Part shown: positions 47,957-59,125 of the stretch, in pieces
Layout of the letters: the number at the start of each line of letters is the position of its first letter
Numbering within the stretch: position 1 is the first letter of the stretch
Assembly (NCBI RefSeq): GCF_035917455.1
Contig: NZ_CP109078.1
Coordinates: forward strand, 4,510,001-4,574,000
DNA from: Micromonospora sp. NBC_01796
Lineage (GTDB): Bacteria > Actinomycetota > Actinomycetes > Mycobacteriales > Micromonosporaceae
Length of the DNA stretch: 64,000 nt
Direction: 5' to 3'
Notes under the pieces: model-generated
Seen by the model: only the letters and a program-made list of their open reading frames with translations
The model's database searches: none
Told to the model about the DNA's origin: nothing
Position numbers and translations under genes: made by a program

Positions 47957-50358
47957 GGGCGGCAGCGGCGGTCCGGGTGCCGGAGGAGGTCGAGCCCGAC
48001 ACCCGTGCCAAGCCACCGGATCTGCGGCTCGCCGGTGTGGCGGTGGCGACCTGGTTCTCCGCCCTCGCCGTGCTCTACCTGTCGGCGCGGTCCGGAGTGC
48101 TGATCGCACTGGTCGCCGCCGCCGTCGCGCTGGCCCTCGCCGCCCGACTGACCCGGCCGCACCACCGAGGCCCGCTCGCCGACCGGTACGGCTGGATCGC
48201 GGTTGCCGTACTGATCGGGGTGGTGTGCGGCAGCGCGGCGACGGCTGCCCGGCTCGGCGTACGGGACGCGGAGTCGTTGGCCGAGTTGTCCCGTACGCGG
48301 GCGCCGGTCACGGTCGAGCTGGTCGTACGCGACGATCCGCGTGCGGTGGCCGGAGCGGCGGGACGGCCGTCGATGCTCCTGCTCTCGGCCGAGCTGTCCT
48401 GGCTGCGTGGGCCGGACCAGCGGAAGCTCGAGGTCCCGGCTCGGATTCTGGTGCTGGCCACCGATGCGCAGTGGCGGGACCTGCTGCCGGGGCAGCGGCT
48501 GACCGCCAGCGGTCGGTTGGCGCGGGCGCGGGGCGGTGACCTGACGGCGGCCGTACTGTCGGCCAACAGTGCACCCGTGCGGATCGGTACGCCCTCCTGG
48601 ACGCAGCGGGTGGCCGGGACCCTGCGGGCCGGGTTGCAGCGGGCCTGTCTGCCCCTGGCCGACGAGCCCGGTGGACTGCTGCCGGGGCTGGTGGTCGGTG
48701 ACACCAGTCGACTGTTGCCGGCGGTCGAGGACGACTTCCTCACCACCGGCATGACGCACTTGAACGCTGTTTCAGGGGCAAATGTCGCGATTGTCGTTGG
48801 GTTGGTGCTGCTCTGCGCCCGCTGGGCCCGTGCCGGCCCGTGGCTCACCGCCGTGATCTGCGCGATCGCCCTGGTCGGTTTCGTGATCCTGGCCCGACCG
48901 TCGCCGAGTGTGGTCCGGGCGGCCACGATGGGGGCGGTCGGGCTGCTGGCCCTGGCGGTCGGCCGACCACGGGCGGCACTGCCGGCACTCGGGGCGGCGA
49001 TCACGGTCCTGGTGGTGGTCGACCCGGAGTTGGCCGGCGACGCGGGGTTCGCGCTGTCCGTACTGGCCACGGGTGGGTTGCTGCTGGTGGCGCCGAAGTG
49101 GCGGGACCGGATGCGGGCTCGGGGAGTGCCGGCGGGGCTGGCCGAGGCGCTGGCCATCCCGGCGGCGGCACAACTGACCTGTGCCCCGGTGGTGGCGGGG
49201 CTGTCCGGGACGATCAGCTTGGTGGCCGTACCGGCGAACCTGCTTGCCGTGCCGGCGATCGCGCCGGCCACCGTACTCGGCGTGGCCGCCGCCACGGTGT
49301 CACCCGTGTGGCCGGCGGGTGCCGAGTTCGCGGCCTGGCTCGGGAGCTGGCCGGCGTGGTGGCTGGTGCTGGTCGCGCGTTACGGGGCTCGGGTGCCGGC
49401 CGGAACCCTGCCCTGGCTGGACGGTGTTGCCGGTGGGCTGCTGCTCGGTGCGCTCACCGTGGCGCTGCTGGTCGCCGCCCGGCATCCGCTGGTCCGCCGG
49501 CTGGTCGCGGTGGTCGCGGTCGCGGTGGTGATCGGCGCGCTACCGGTACGCCTGGTCGCCTCGGGTTGGCCGCCGGACGGCTGGGTCTTCGCGCTCTGCG
49601 CGGTCGGGCAGGGCGACACCGCCGTGCTGCCGATCGGGGCAGGGCGGGCCGTCGTGGTCGACGCCGGACCCGATCCGGCGGCGGCCGACCGGTGCCTGCG
49701 CCGGCTCGGCGTACGGTCGGTGCCGTTGCTGGTGGTCAGCCACTTCCACGCCGACCACGTGGGTGGACTGGCCGGGGTGCTGCGCGGGCGCAAGGTTGGT
49801 GCGGTGGTGACTCCGCAGTGGCCGGAGCCGGAGGCCGGTCGGTCCACCGTCGAGCGGGCCGGGGCGACGGCCGGCATCCCGGTCAGCGGCATCGGTCCGG
49901 GCTGGCGGTACGTCGCCGGCCAGGTGGAACTGACCCTGCTCGGTCCGCCGTACCCGATGCGGGGCACCAGATCGGACCCGAACAACAACTCGCTCGTGCT
50001 CCGCGCACGGGTCGGCGGCGTACGGGTCCTCCTCGCCGGGGATGCCGAGGAGGAGGAACAGCGGGCGCTGCTCGACGGCCTGCCCGCCACCGAACTGCGG
50101 GCGGAACTGTTGAAGGTGGCCCACCACGGATCGGCCTATCAGGAGGTTGGCTTCCTCGACGCGGTGGCGCCGGCGGTGGCGCTGGTCCCGGTCGGGGAGG
50201 GCAACGACTACGGCCACCCGAACCCGGCCGTCCTGTCGAGACTGGCCCGCAACGGCGCGCGGGTGCTGCGTACGGACACCGACGGGGACCTGGCCGTGGT
50301 CCGGCGCGACGGTGCACTGGCGGTGGTCGTACGAGGACTCGGTGCAGGTGAGCGGTGA
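47953..50358 (+). CDS. comEC: ComEC/Rec2 DNA-channel protein with metallo-beta-lactamase domain
   Basis: 801 residues. About ten membrane segments in the first 540 residues, including the competence domain around GLVVGDTSRLLPAVEDDFLT, followed by a metallo-beta-lactamase-like domain with HFHADH (597-602), GDAEEEEQ and HHGSAYQE. It would thread single-stranded DNA through the membrane, with the MBL domain as possible nuclease. It is coupled to comEA by a 4-bp overlap; holA follows, as in many bacteria. Confidence 0.93.
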   Translation: MRAAAAVRVPEEVEPDTRAKPPDLRLAGVAVATWFSALAVLYLSARSGVLIALVAAAVALALAARLTRPHHRGPLADRYGWIAVAVLIGVVCGSAATAARLGVRDAESLAELSRTRAPVTVELVVRDDPRAVAGAAGRPSMLLLSAELSWLRGPDQRKLEVPARILVLATDAQWRDLLPGQRLTASGRLARARGGDLTAAVLSANSAPVRIGTPSWTQRVAGTLRAGLQRACLPLADEPGGLLPGLVVGDTSRLLPAVEDDFLTTGMTHLNAVSGANVAIVVGLVLLCARWARAGPWLTAVICAIALVGFVILARPSPSVVRAATMGAVGLLALAVGRPRAALPALGAAITVLVVVDPELAGDAGFALSVLATGGLLLVAPKWRDRMRARGVPAGLAEALAIPAAAQLTCAPVVAGLSGTISLVAVPANLLAVPAIAPATVLGVAAATVSPVWPAGAEFAAWLGSWPAWWLVLVARYGARVPAGTLPWLDGVAGGLLLGALTVALLVAARHPLVRRLVAVVAVAVVIGALPVRLVASGWPPDGWVFALCAVGQGDTAVLPIGAGRAVVVDAGPDPAAADRCLRRLGVRSVPLLVVSHFHADHVGGLAGVLRGRKVGAVVTPQWPEPEAGRSTVERAGATAGIPVSGIGPGWRYVAGQVELTLLGPPYPMRGTRSDPNNNSLVLRARVGGVRVLLAGDAEEEEQRALLDGLPATELRAELLKVAHHGSAYQEVGFLDAVAPAVALVPVGEGNDYGHPNPAVLSRLARNGARVLRTDTDGDLAVVRRDGALAVVVRGLGAGER

Positions 50359-50389
50359 CCGGGCCGGCTGACCCACAGTCAAAGTACGG

Positions 50390-50426
50390 AATGCCAGGAT
50401 TAAGCTAAATGCCTGGATTTGCGCTA
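50390..50426. repeat. imperfect 18/19-bp direct repeat, AT-rich
   Basis: AATGCCAGGATTAAGCTA and AATGCCTGGATTTGCGCTA are adjacent. Together they also form an inverted CCAGG...CCTGG around ATTAAGCTAAAT. The patch is strikingly AT-rich for this genome and lies between comEC and holA. Confidence 0.5.
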
Positions 50427-50497
50427 AGTGCGGGCTCGGCTACGGGTACCGGGGTGACCAGGCCCGACGTACGCACCCGCCGTGCGACGATGCTCGG

Positions 50498-51472
50498 GTG
50501 ACCCCTGTTAGCCTCGCCCCGATCCTGCTCGTCCTCGGAGACGAGGAGCTGCTCGTCACCCGGGCGCTCGCCGGGGCAGCCGCAACGGCCCGGGAGATCG
50601 ACTCCGGCGCCGACGTACGTGACTACGAGGCGGGATCGGTCAACCCCGGCGAGGTCGCCGAGATGCTCAGCCCGTCCCTGTTCGGCGGTCGCCGGGTCCT
50701 GCTGTTGCGCAACGGGCAGGACGCCCGCAAGGACCTGGTCACCGTGCTGCTCGCGTACGCGAAGAACCCGGACCCGGACGTCCACCTGGTGGTGGCCCAC
50801 GCCGGTGGCGCCAAGGGCAAGGCCTTCGCCGACGGGCTGCGGACGGCCGGTGCGACCGTGATCCCGGCGGCCAAGCTCAAGGGCGAACGGGAGCGGATCG
50901 CCTTCGTCCGGGACGAGTTCCGGCGCGGTGGCGCCAAGGCCAGCGACGACGCCGCCTCGGCCCTGGTCGCCTCGGTCGGCAACGACCTGCGGGAACTCGC
51001 CTCGGCCTGCGCGCAGCTCATCGCCGACACCGACGGGCGGATCGGCGCCGACACCGTCGCCCGCTACTACAAGGGGCGGGCCGAGGTGAGCGGCTTCACC
51101 GTCGCCGACGCGGCCATGGTCGGTGACCTGCCCGCCGCGCTGGAGGCGCTGCGCTGGGCGCTGCACGTCGGCGTCGACCCGGTGCCGATCGCCGACGCCC
51201 TCGCCGACGGCGTACGGACGGTCGCCCGGGTGAGTTCCGCCGGGCGCGGCAGCGCGTACCAACTGGCCAGCAGCCTCGGCATGCCGGCGTGGAAAATCGA
51301 ACGGGCGCAGCGGCAGGGTCGGGGCTGGACCCCGGAAGGGCTGGTCGACGCGATGCAGGCCGCCGCCGAGTGCAACGCCGCCGTCAAGGGCGGTGCCGAC
51401 GACCGGGGGTACGCCCTGGAGCGGGCGGTCTTTGCGGTCGCCGCCGCCCGGACGGGAAGTGGCACCCGGTGA
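50498..51472 (+). CDS. holA: DNA polymerase III delta subunit
   Basis: Clamp-loader subunit that opens the beta ring. 324 residues with the degenerate P-loop region (ILLVLGDEELLVTRAL, 8-23), the conserved VVAHAGGAKGKAF segment and a C-terminal helical collar domain (KIERAQRQGRGWTPEGL). GTG 50498 has GACGAT 6 nt upstream, leaderless pattern. It overlaps the next gene by 4 bp (GTGA). Confidence 0.93.
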   Translation: MTPVSLAPILLVLGDEELLVTRALAGAAATAREIDSGADVRDYEAGSVNPGEVAEMLSPSLFGGRRVLLLRNGQDARKDLVTVLLAYAKNPDPDVHLVVAHAGGAKGKAFADGLRTAGATVIPAAKLKGERERIAFVRDEFRRGGAKASDDAASALVASVGNDLRELASACAQLIADTDGRIGADTVARYYKGRAEVSGFTVADAAMVGDLPAALEALRWALHVGVDPVPIADALADGVRTVARVSSAGRGSAYQLASSLGMPAWKIERAQRQGRGWTPEGLVDAMQAAAECNAAVKGGADDRGYALERAVFAVAAARTGSGTR

Positions 51473-52392
51473 GCGGACCACCCCATCTCCGGTTGCCCGG
51501 AACGATGCGCACCGGTCGGCGCCGTCGTGCGGCCGAGGACGCGAGCTACCCCGACCTGTCGGGAGCGCTGGAGGATTTCGGCCCGATGGTGGCCGCGGAG
51601 ATCGCGGTGAGCTATCCCGGCCTGGTCGCGGAGGTCTGCGCCGACCTCGACGGGGCGTCGCGTACGGAGCACCCCACCGTGCGGGTCTACCCCCGGTTGC
51701 TCGAACCGGTGCACGAGCCGCCGCCCGTCGACGACGAACGGGTGCGTCCGCTGTACGCCCGCGTCCTGCGGCTGCGTCACGTCGACCCCGGCGGCCTGCT
51801 CTGTTTCTTCTTCTTCGAGGGCACGGTGGCCCTCGGTCTGCTGCTCGCGCTCGCCGAACTCGTCAACTGGTGGGGAGTGCTGGTCCTGCCGGTGACGGTC
51901 GCCGTCATGGTCAAACTGAACGACCTGGTCGCCGCCGCCGTGGTCCGCTCCGCCGCCCGGGTCCCCGACCTGGAACAGGAGCGGTTCCGGCGCGAGATGC
52001 TGCCGGTGGTCGGCCGCGCCCGGGTGCCCGACGGCTGCAAGATCAGCGCGTACGGGTCGCACGCGCCGGCCGGTGCGCCCGACGCCTACGGCACCCTCAA
52101 CCCGGCCACGTTCGGCACCGGGGACGCGGCCGAACCCGCCGAACCGGAACCGGACGAGGCCCTGCCCGCAGCCGCGAGGCTGGTGCTGGGACGGGCCGCC
52201 GCCAGCCGGATCCGGGCCAACTCCGGTCACGCCGGCACCCGCCGTACGCCGATCGGACGCCCGACCAACACGCACCCGGCGGCGGGGGAGCGGACCGAGC
52301 AGTGGCCCGGCCAGCAGACCGGACGATGGCCCGACCCGCTGGACCCCGGACAGCAGCGGGCCCGTCAGTCAGGCGCCCCGCACTACGAGTAA
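51469..52392 (+). CDS. uncharacterised two-segment membrane protein coupled to holA
   Basis: 307 residues, no family recognised. A polar N-terminal part (1-105) is followed by a hydrophobic hairpin with FCFFFF-like character (segments about 109-131 and 133-150), then a Pro/Ala/Arg-rich C-terminal half with no further membrane segment. The hydrophobic pair suggests a membrane-bound protein with both ends in the cytoplasm. GTG 51469 overlaps the holA stop (GTGA). A strong terminator follows. Confidence 0.75.
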   Translation: MSGPPHLRLPGTMRTGRRRRAAEDASYPDLSGALEDFGPMVAAEIAVSYPGLVAEVCADLDGASRTEHPTVRVYPRLLEPVHEPPPVDDERVRPLYARVLRLRHVDPGGLLCFFFFEGTVALGLLLALAELVNWWGVLVLPVTVAVMVKLNDLVAAAVVRSAARVPDLEQERFRREMLPVVGRARVPDGCKISAYGSHAPAGAPDAYGTLNPATFGTGDAAEPAEPEPDEALPAAARLVLGRAAASRIRANSGHAGTRRTPIGRPTNTHPAAGERTEQWPGQQTGRWPDPLDPGQQRARQSGAPHYE

Positions 52393-52437
52393 ACCGGAGA
52401 CGGCCCTGCGGTACGGGATCCGCGCAGGCGACACAGC

Positions 52438-52468
52438 TACGCCCCGAGCCTTCGCGGCTCGGGGCGTA
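52438..52468. terminator. bidirectional terminator
   Basis: A perfect 13-bp stem (TACGCCCCGAGCC / GGCTCGGGGCGTA, 5-nt loop) lies between the membrane protein gene and convergent rpsT. Confidence 0.88.
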
Positions 52469-52490
52469 AGTGGTGAAGTCTGTCGATCCG

Positions 52491-52763
52491 TCAGGCAGCG
52501 ACGGAGAGCGACTCCAGGCGCTTGGCGATGGCCGACTTGCGGTTCGCCGCCTGGTTCTGGTGGATGACGCCCTTGCTGACAGCCTTGTCAAGCTTGCGCG
52601 AGGCGTCGCGCAGCAACGCGGTGGCCTGCTCGGCGTCACCGGCGACGGTCGCCTCGTTGAACTTGCGGATGGCGGTCTTCAGCGACGACTTGACCGACTT
52701 GTTACGCAGCCGGCGCTTCTCGTTCTGCCGGTTGCGCTTGATCTGGGACTTAATGTTCGCCAC
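52491..52763 (-). CDS. rpsT: 30S ribosomal protein S20
   Basis: 90 residues, Lys/Arg-rich helical protein that binds 16S rRNA. The start is the GTG at 52763, giving [18 protein letters not shown], the classical S20 N-terminus; the longer frame is not supported. The end [14 protein letters not shown] is normal. GAGG lies about 7 nt before the GTG. It is followed by the shared terminator. Confidence 0.97.
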   Translation of the reverse strand: MANIKSQIKRNRQNEKRRLRNKSVKSSLKTAIRKFNEATVAGDAEQATALLRDASRKLDKAVSKGVIHQNQAANRKSAIAKRLESLSVAA

Positions 52764-52909
52764 GCGACAGCCTCGTCTTGATAGCTCGGGTTGGTCAGCT
52801 TGATGCACGGGCGACGATCGGCGTAAGCCCTCAGGGGCACCAACGCACAGTTACATCGCCACACGCGAAAAGCCAGGTTACCAGGTCGGCCCGGTGGGGC
52901 CAAAACCGG

Positions 52910-53905
52910 TCACCGCCAGCCGCGCCGCGTGGCCAACCAGCTCAGCGCCGTCTCGCCGCTCCACCGCTGGTGTGCCCGCAGGTGCGGGGACTCGCCGGAG
53001 GGTTCCGTGGTCGCCCGGACCAGCCAGTACCCGGCGAGCGCGGCGAGCGTGGCATCCAGCCCGTCCACCGGCACGTCGCGGGCGGCGGGATGCGTCGCGA
53101 AGGCCCGGTCGGCGTCCAGCCCGCTGGCGTACACGGTCACCAGCAGGCCGGCCAGGTCGAACCAGGCAGGCCCGAAACAGAGCCAGTTCCAGTCGCAGAT
53201 CCAGGCGGTCCCGGCCCGGTCGATAAGTACGTTGTCCAGCCGCAGGTCCCCGTGGATCACGCCGGTGCCGTACGCGTAACCGGGCAGCAGTCCCTCCAGG
53301 TGGGCCAGCTCCGGCAGCCGGTCACGCAGGCTCGCCGGCACCCCGGCCGGCACCGGCTCGTGCCCGTCGACGATCTCCCGCCACCAGGAGAGGTCGGCCC
53401 GGAGCAGGTCGGCGAGCTGCGGCAGGCCCAGCGCGACCAACTCGGCCGGAGGTTCCCGCAGCGCCTCGACCACCCGCGCGTACGCGTGCAGGGTGGCGGT
53501 CAGGTCCGCCGGGTGCCACGGCAGGGCGGGCATCCGGCCGTCGATCGCGTCCAGGCAGATGACGAAGTGCCCGGCGGCGGTGAGGGTCCACCGGGGGCGG
53601 GCGACCGGCAGGTCGGGCGGGAGCGCGGCGATGATCGCGGTCTCCCGGGCGTACCAGTCGCTCAGGTGTCGCTGGTCGGCCAGGGAGGCGGCCTTGACGA
53701 AGACCCTGTCCCCGGCGGTGGTGTCGAGGACCCCGGCGAAGCCGTTGGTGAAGCCCCCACCGGCGGTGCTCGCCCAACTGACCCTGGCTCCGAGCCGGGC
53801 ACCGATCGCGGCGCGCAGCTCCGCCGGCAGGTCGGCCCAGTCCGGTCGTACGGCGGTCGCACCGTACGGCACCAGCGGTAACGAACTCGCGGACATGCCC
53901 CCCAT
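52910..53905 (-). CDS. phosphotransferase (APH/choline kinase-like)
   Basis: 331 residues of the protein-kinase-like phosphotransferase fold. The catalytic loop is IHGDLRLDN (Asp base and Asn Mg ligand) and the Mg-binding Asp is in WICDWNW; a lysine in VFVKAAS serves ATP. It probably phosphorylates a small molecule; no substrate or antibiotic link can be read. Starts at 53905 (MGGMSASS) and 53896 (MSASS) are both possible. It lies upstream of rpsT on the same strand. Confidence 0.8.
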   Translation of the reverse strand: MGGMSASSLPLVPYGATAVRPDWADLPAELRAAIGARLGARVSWASTAGGGFTNGFAGVLDTTAGDRVFVKAASLADQRHLSDWYARETAIIAALPPDLPVARPRWTLTAAGHFVICLDAIDGRMPALPWHPADLTATLHAYARVVEALREPPAELVALGLPQLADLLRADLSWWREIVDGHEPVPAGVPASLRDRLPELAHLEGLLPGYAYGTGVIHGDLRLDNVLIDRAGTAWICDWNWLCFGPAWFDLAGLLVTVYASGLDADRAFATHPAARDVPVDGLDATLAALAGYWLVRATTEPSGESPHLRAHQRWSGETALSWLATRRGWR

Positions 53906-54037
53906 CCTGCCTCAGCCGGCCCGACCGACGTCCCCGCCAGGCGGCGTGGCCGTCGCCACTGGTCGGCGTGACCGGCCGGAACGCGGCTCGGCGGGGGTGG
54001 CGGGAGATGTCACAGCGGTCTGCCAGACTGCCGGGAC

Positions 54038-54568
54038 ATGAGGACCGACGACTTCTGGGCGCTGATCGACGACGCCCGCACCGGCGCCGACGGCAACACC
54101 GAGGCGATCACCGCGCGGGCGGTGGCCCTGCTGGCGGCTCGGGACGTGACCGAGATCGCCGGCTTCGACCAGCACCTGTGGCGGGTCCTGGCGGCCTCCT
54201 ACCGGGCGGATCTCTGGGGTGCGGCGTACCTGATCAACGGGGGCTGCTCCGACGACGGGTTCGAGTACTTCCGCTGCTGGCTGGTTCTCCAGGGGAGGGC
54301 GACCTTCGCCCAGGCGGTCAAGGACCCCGACTCCCTGGCCGGACTGCCGGCGGTCCAGCAGGCGGCGGTCACCGGCGAGGAGTTCGAGGCCGAGGACGTG
54401 CTGCACCTCGCGCACAACGCCTACCTGAAGGCGACGGCGAGCGAGCTGCCGGCGCAGGAGCACGCCGCCTACCCGAAACTGGACGAGTTCTGGGACTTCG
54501 ACGACGAGGCCAGCGCCCGCCAGCAGTTGCCCCGGCTCGCCGCGCTCTTCGTGGAGCCGCCCGAGTGA
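54038..54568 (+). CDS. DUF4240 domain protein
   Basis: 176 residues. MRTDDFWALIDDAR at the N-terminus and FRCWLVLQGR in the middle fit the DUF4240 family, often found in actinobacteria with WGR or metal-binding partners; the function is unknown. ATG 54038 has CAGACT 8 nt upstream and no Shine-Dalgarno. It stands alone before lepA. The 248-nt gap to lepA contains only short GCCAGCCCG-type repeats. Confidence 0.8.
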   Translation: MRTDDFWALIDDARTGADGNTEAITARAVALLAARDVTEIAGFDQHLWRVLAASYRADLWGAAYLINGGCSDDGFEYFRCWLVLQGRATFAQAVKDPDSLAGLPAVQQAAVTGEEFEAEDVLHLAHNAYLKATASELPAQEHAAYPKLDEFWDFDDEASARQQLPRLAALFVEPPE

Positions 54569-54816
54569 CCGGTGCTGTCGCACCGGGGACGACCGGGGGT
54601 GTGAACGGGCTCGGCGGGGACCGACCCTGCGTGAGCGGGCTCGGGTGATCGGATGGGCTGCGCCGGGGTTTCCGGAGGGCATGGGATCATAGAGAGTGGT
54701 CGGCCCCGCGCCGACCGACGCGTACCGCCCGCCGGGCCGTCGCGTACCGCTGACCAGCCCGACCTTGCCAGCTTGCCAGCCCGACCCGCTCGCCAGCCCG
54801 ATTAGAACGGACCGCC

Positions 54817-56702
<1,886 letters not shown>

Positions 56703-56706
<4 letters not shown>

Positions 56707-57230
56707 GCCTGCGGGCGTACGGGACGGACGCCTCGTTCTGCCCGCGCTGCGGGGCGCCGCTGCCCGGCGCCCCGCCCACCGCCTGCGGGTCGTGCGGGTA
56801 CAACCTGTTCGTCAACGCCCGCCCCACCGCCAGCCTGATCGTGCTCGACGGCGACCCGGTCACGCCCCGCTTCCTGGCCCTGCGGCGGGCCGCCGAGCCC
56901 AGATCGGGGCTCTGGGAGACCCCGGGCGGCTTCTGCGACGGGTGGGAACACCCGGCGACCGCCGCGGTCCGGGAGGGACGCGAGGAACTCGGCGTCGAGG
57001 TCAAGCTCGGTGACTACGTCGGAATGTACGTCGGCAGCTACGACTACCAGGGCGAGACACTGCCCGTACTGGATGTCTTCTACCTGGCCACGATCGACGC
57101 CGACGCGATCCGGCTCGATCCGGCGGAGTCGTCCGAGATGACGTGGTTCGATCTGGCCGATCCGCCCACACTGGCCTTCGAGACCATGGACCAGGCCGTT
57201 CGGGCCGCCGCACGACAACTGGGATGTTAA
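56703..57230 (+). CDS. NUDIX hydrolase with zinc ribbon
   Basis: 175 residues. A zinc ribbon (CPRC and CGSC, about 13-32) precedes the Nudix domain with [23 protein letters not shown] (about 74-96), which has the G-x5-E-x7-RE-x2-EE-x-G pattern, though the hydrophobic position after RE is Gly. Related proteins hydrolyse NADH-like or other nucleoside diphosphate compounds. The GTG start overlaps lepA, so it is coupled to that gene. Confidence 0.88.
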
Positions 57231-57311
57231 GTCGGTTTGAGAATTCAGCGGGTCGGGCACTATGCCGTCACCACACAACAGGGTGTGGATGACTTGAGTA
57301 GGAGACGACCG

Positions 57312-57593
57312 ATGACTGTAGCTGGCATCATCACCGCACTCATTGTTGGCCTGATCGTCGGTGCGCTCGGCCGCCTGATCGTGCCCGGCAAGCAGAACAT
57401 CCCGATGTGGCTGCACATGCTGATCGGTGTCGGCGCCGCGCTCCTCGGTACCGTGATCGCACGGGCCGCGGGCATCGCGACCGAGACCGCCGGCATCGAC
57501 TGGCGCGAGCTGCTGGTCCAGGTTGTCGTCGCGGCGATCGCGGTGGCCATCGTGGCCGGTGTCGGTGGACGCCGCAGCGTCAGCCGCTACTGA
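57312..57593 (+). CDS. GlsB/YeaQ/YmgE-family stress membrane protein
   Basis: A 93-residue integral membrane protein with three hydrophobic segments (about 4-24, 32-54 and 66-86) and glycine-rich turns typical of the transglycosylase-associated/YeaQ family; induced by stress in other species, exact role unknown. ATG 57312 has TAGGAG 7 nt upstream. Confidence 0.88.
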   Translation: MTVAGIITALIVGLIVGALGRLIVPGKQNIPMWLHMLIGVGAALLGTVIARAAGIATETAGIDWRELLVQVVVAAIAVAIVAGVGGRRSVSRY

Positions 57594-57598
57594 CCCCC

Positions 57599-57673
57599 GG
57601 TAGCAAAGTAGCTACCTCCCCCTCGTACGACATGGCAGGGGCGTCCGACCGAAACCGGTCCGGCGCCCCTGCC
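57599..57673 (+). terminator. terminator after the GlsB-type gene
   Basis: A small hairpin (GGTAGC-AAAGTA-GCTACC, 57599-57616) is followed by a larger stem (GGCAGGGGCG at 57634-57643, CGCCCCTGCC at 57664-57673) with an inner GGT/ACC pairing. Confidence 0.75.
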
Positions 57674-57714
57674 GTACGTGCTGGGTGGGTTGCCCGGTCG
57701 CTAGGGTGGGTGCC

Positions 57715-58359
57715 ATGACAGGCAGACTCGTCTCGGTCAACCTGGCCGTCGTGACCCAGGCTCCCTGGGCCGGGGATCCGAGCGGACGCAGCGGCATCGA
57801 CAAGCGCCCGGCCCCGGGGCCGGTGACGCTGCGCGCCGGAGGAGTGGACGGCGACTTCGTCGGTGAACTCTCCGTTCACGGCGGTCCGGACAAGGCGGTC
57901 TACTCGTACGCCCGCGAGGACGCCGCCTGGTGGTCGCGGGAGCTGGGGCGGGAGATCCCACCCGGTGGCTTCGGTGAGAACCTCTCCACCGAGGGCCTCG
58001 ACCTGACCGGGGCGGTGATCGGCGAGCACTGGCAGGTCGGCTCGGCCCTGCTGGAGGTGAGCCAGCCGCGTACGCCCTGCCGGACGTTCGCCGGCTTCTG
58101 GGACGTACGGGACCTGATCAAGCGGTTCACCGCGCGGGCGCTGCCCGGCGCCTACCTGCGGGTGCTCCGCGACGGTGCGGTGACGGCGGGCGACACGGTG
58201 ACGGTGGTGCACCGGCCGGCGCACGGGGTGACGATCGGGGAGACGTTCCGGGCCCTGAACCTCACGCCGGAGCTGCTCCCGCGCCTGCTCGACGTACCGG
58301 AACTTCCGGCGCACCTGCGGGAACGGGTCGAGCGGCGGACCGCCCGCCAGCCCCGCTAG
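57715..58359 (+). CDS. MOSC domain protein (YiiM-like)
   Basis: 214 residues. The MOSC core includes VHGGPDKAVYSYARED, GGFGENLSTEGLDL and the conserved cysteine in QPRTPCRTF, which carries or abstracts sulfur in molybdenum-cofactor sulfurase-related proteins. It may act in N-hydroxylated base or molybdenum-related metabolism, as YiiM does; this is an inference. ATG 57715 has TAGGGT 7 nt upstream, leaderless pattern. Confidence 0.88.
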   Translation: MTGRLVSVNLAVVTQAPWAGDPSGRSGIDKRPAPGPVTLRAGGVDGDFVGELSVHGGPDKAVYSYAREDAAWWSRELGREIPPGGFGENLSTEGLDLTGAVIGEHWQVGSALLEVSQPRTPCRTFAGFWDVRDLIKRFTARALPGAYLRVLRDGAVTAGDTVTVVHRPAHGVTIGETFRALNLTPELLPRLLDVPELPAHLRERVERRTARQPR

Positions 58360-58374
58360 CGGAAAGGGGCCCGC

Positions 58375-59115
58375 ATGGCGCTACGACCCGTCCAGGTGAA
58401 CATCAAGGCCCTCGATGACTCGGCGATCGGCCGGTTCTGGGCCGAGGCGCTCGGGTGGAGTGCGTACCGGCCCGGGGTGACCACCTACGTCGGACCCGTC
58501 GGTGGCTTCGTCTGGCCGGACCCGGTCGCCGTCGGCATCAACGTCGTTCCCGTTCCGGAACCCGGGACGACAACGAAGAACCGGGTGCACCTCGATCTCG
58601 CCACCACCTCCGCCGCCGACCAGGCCGAGTTGGTTGCGCGCCTGGAGGCTCTCGGTGCGACGCCCGCCGACGTGGGCCAGGGCGACGTGCCGTGGACCGT
58701 GCTCGCCGACCCGGAGGGCAACGAGTTCTGCGTCCTGGAGCCTCGGGAGGTCTACCGGGACACCGGGCCGATTGCCGCGGTGGTGGTCGACTGCGAGGAC
58801 CCACAGGCCATGGCCCGGTTCTGGGGTGGGGCGTTGGACTGGACCCTGCACCAGGTGACCGACGACCAGGCGGTGCTGCGCTCCGCGAAGGGCGTCGGCC
58901 CGTACCTCGAGTTCCTCCGTCGGTCGGGCGCGAAGGCCGTGCCGGACCGGGTCCATCTCGACCTGCTGCCGTACCCCGGTGACGACAAGGCGGCGGAGGT
59001 GGCCCGGCTGCGGACCCTCGGTGCCACCGACCTCGACCTCGGCCAGGGCGACGTTCCGTGGACGTGCCTGGTCGACCCGGAGGGCCACGAGTTCTGCGTC
59101 CTCGCCCCGTCCTGA
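58375..59115 (+). CDS. two-domain VOC (glyoxalase-fold) protein
   Basis: 246 residues built from two tandem VOC halves (about 1-125 and 130-246). Each ends in the same element (GQGDVPWTVLADPEGNEFCVL and GQGDVPWTCLVDPEGHEFCVL), showing an internal duplication. Such proteins bind small molecules or metals, and this one may be a resistance or sensing protein; the substrate is unknown. ATG 58375 has AAAGG in the preceding 15 nt. It converges with the lysozyme-like gene. Confidence 0.85.
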   Translation: MALRPVQVNIKALDDSAIGRFWAEALGWSAYRPGVTTYVGPVGGFVWPDPVAVGINVVPVPEPGTTTKNRVHLDLATTSAADQAELVARLEALGATPADVGQGDVPWTVLADPEGNEFCVLEPREVYRDTGPIAAVVVDCEDPQAMARFWGGALDWTLHQVTDDQAVLRSAKGVGPYLEFLRRSGAKAVPDRVHLDLLPYPGDDKAAEVARLRTLGATDLDLGQGDVPWTCLVDPEGHEFCVLAPS

Positions 59116-59125
59116 GGCAGGACCG

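Noticed and set aside
52910-53905. Antibiotic-resistance kinase
   Set aside because: The APH-like fold is clear but no specific resistance subfamily motif is recognisable, so no resistance claim is made.
54569-54816. Possible small gene before lepA
   Set aside because: Only short GCCAGCCCG-type repeats are seen, with no start or stable coding pattern.
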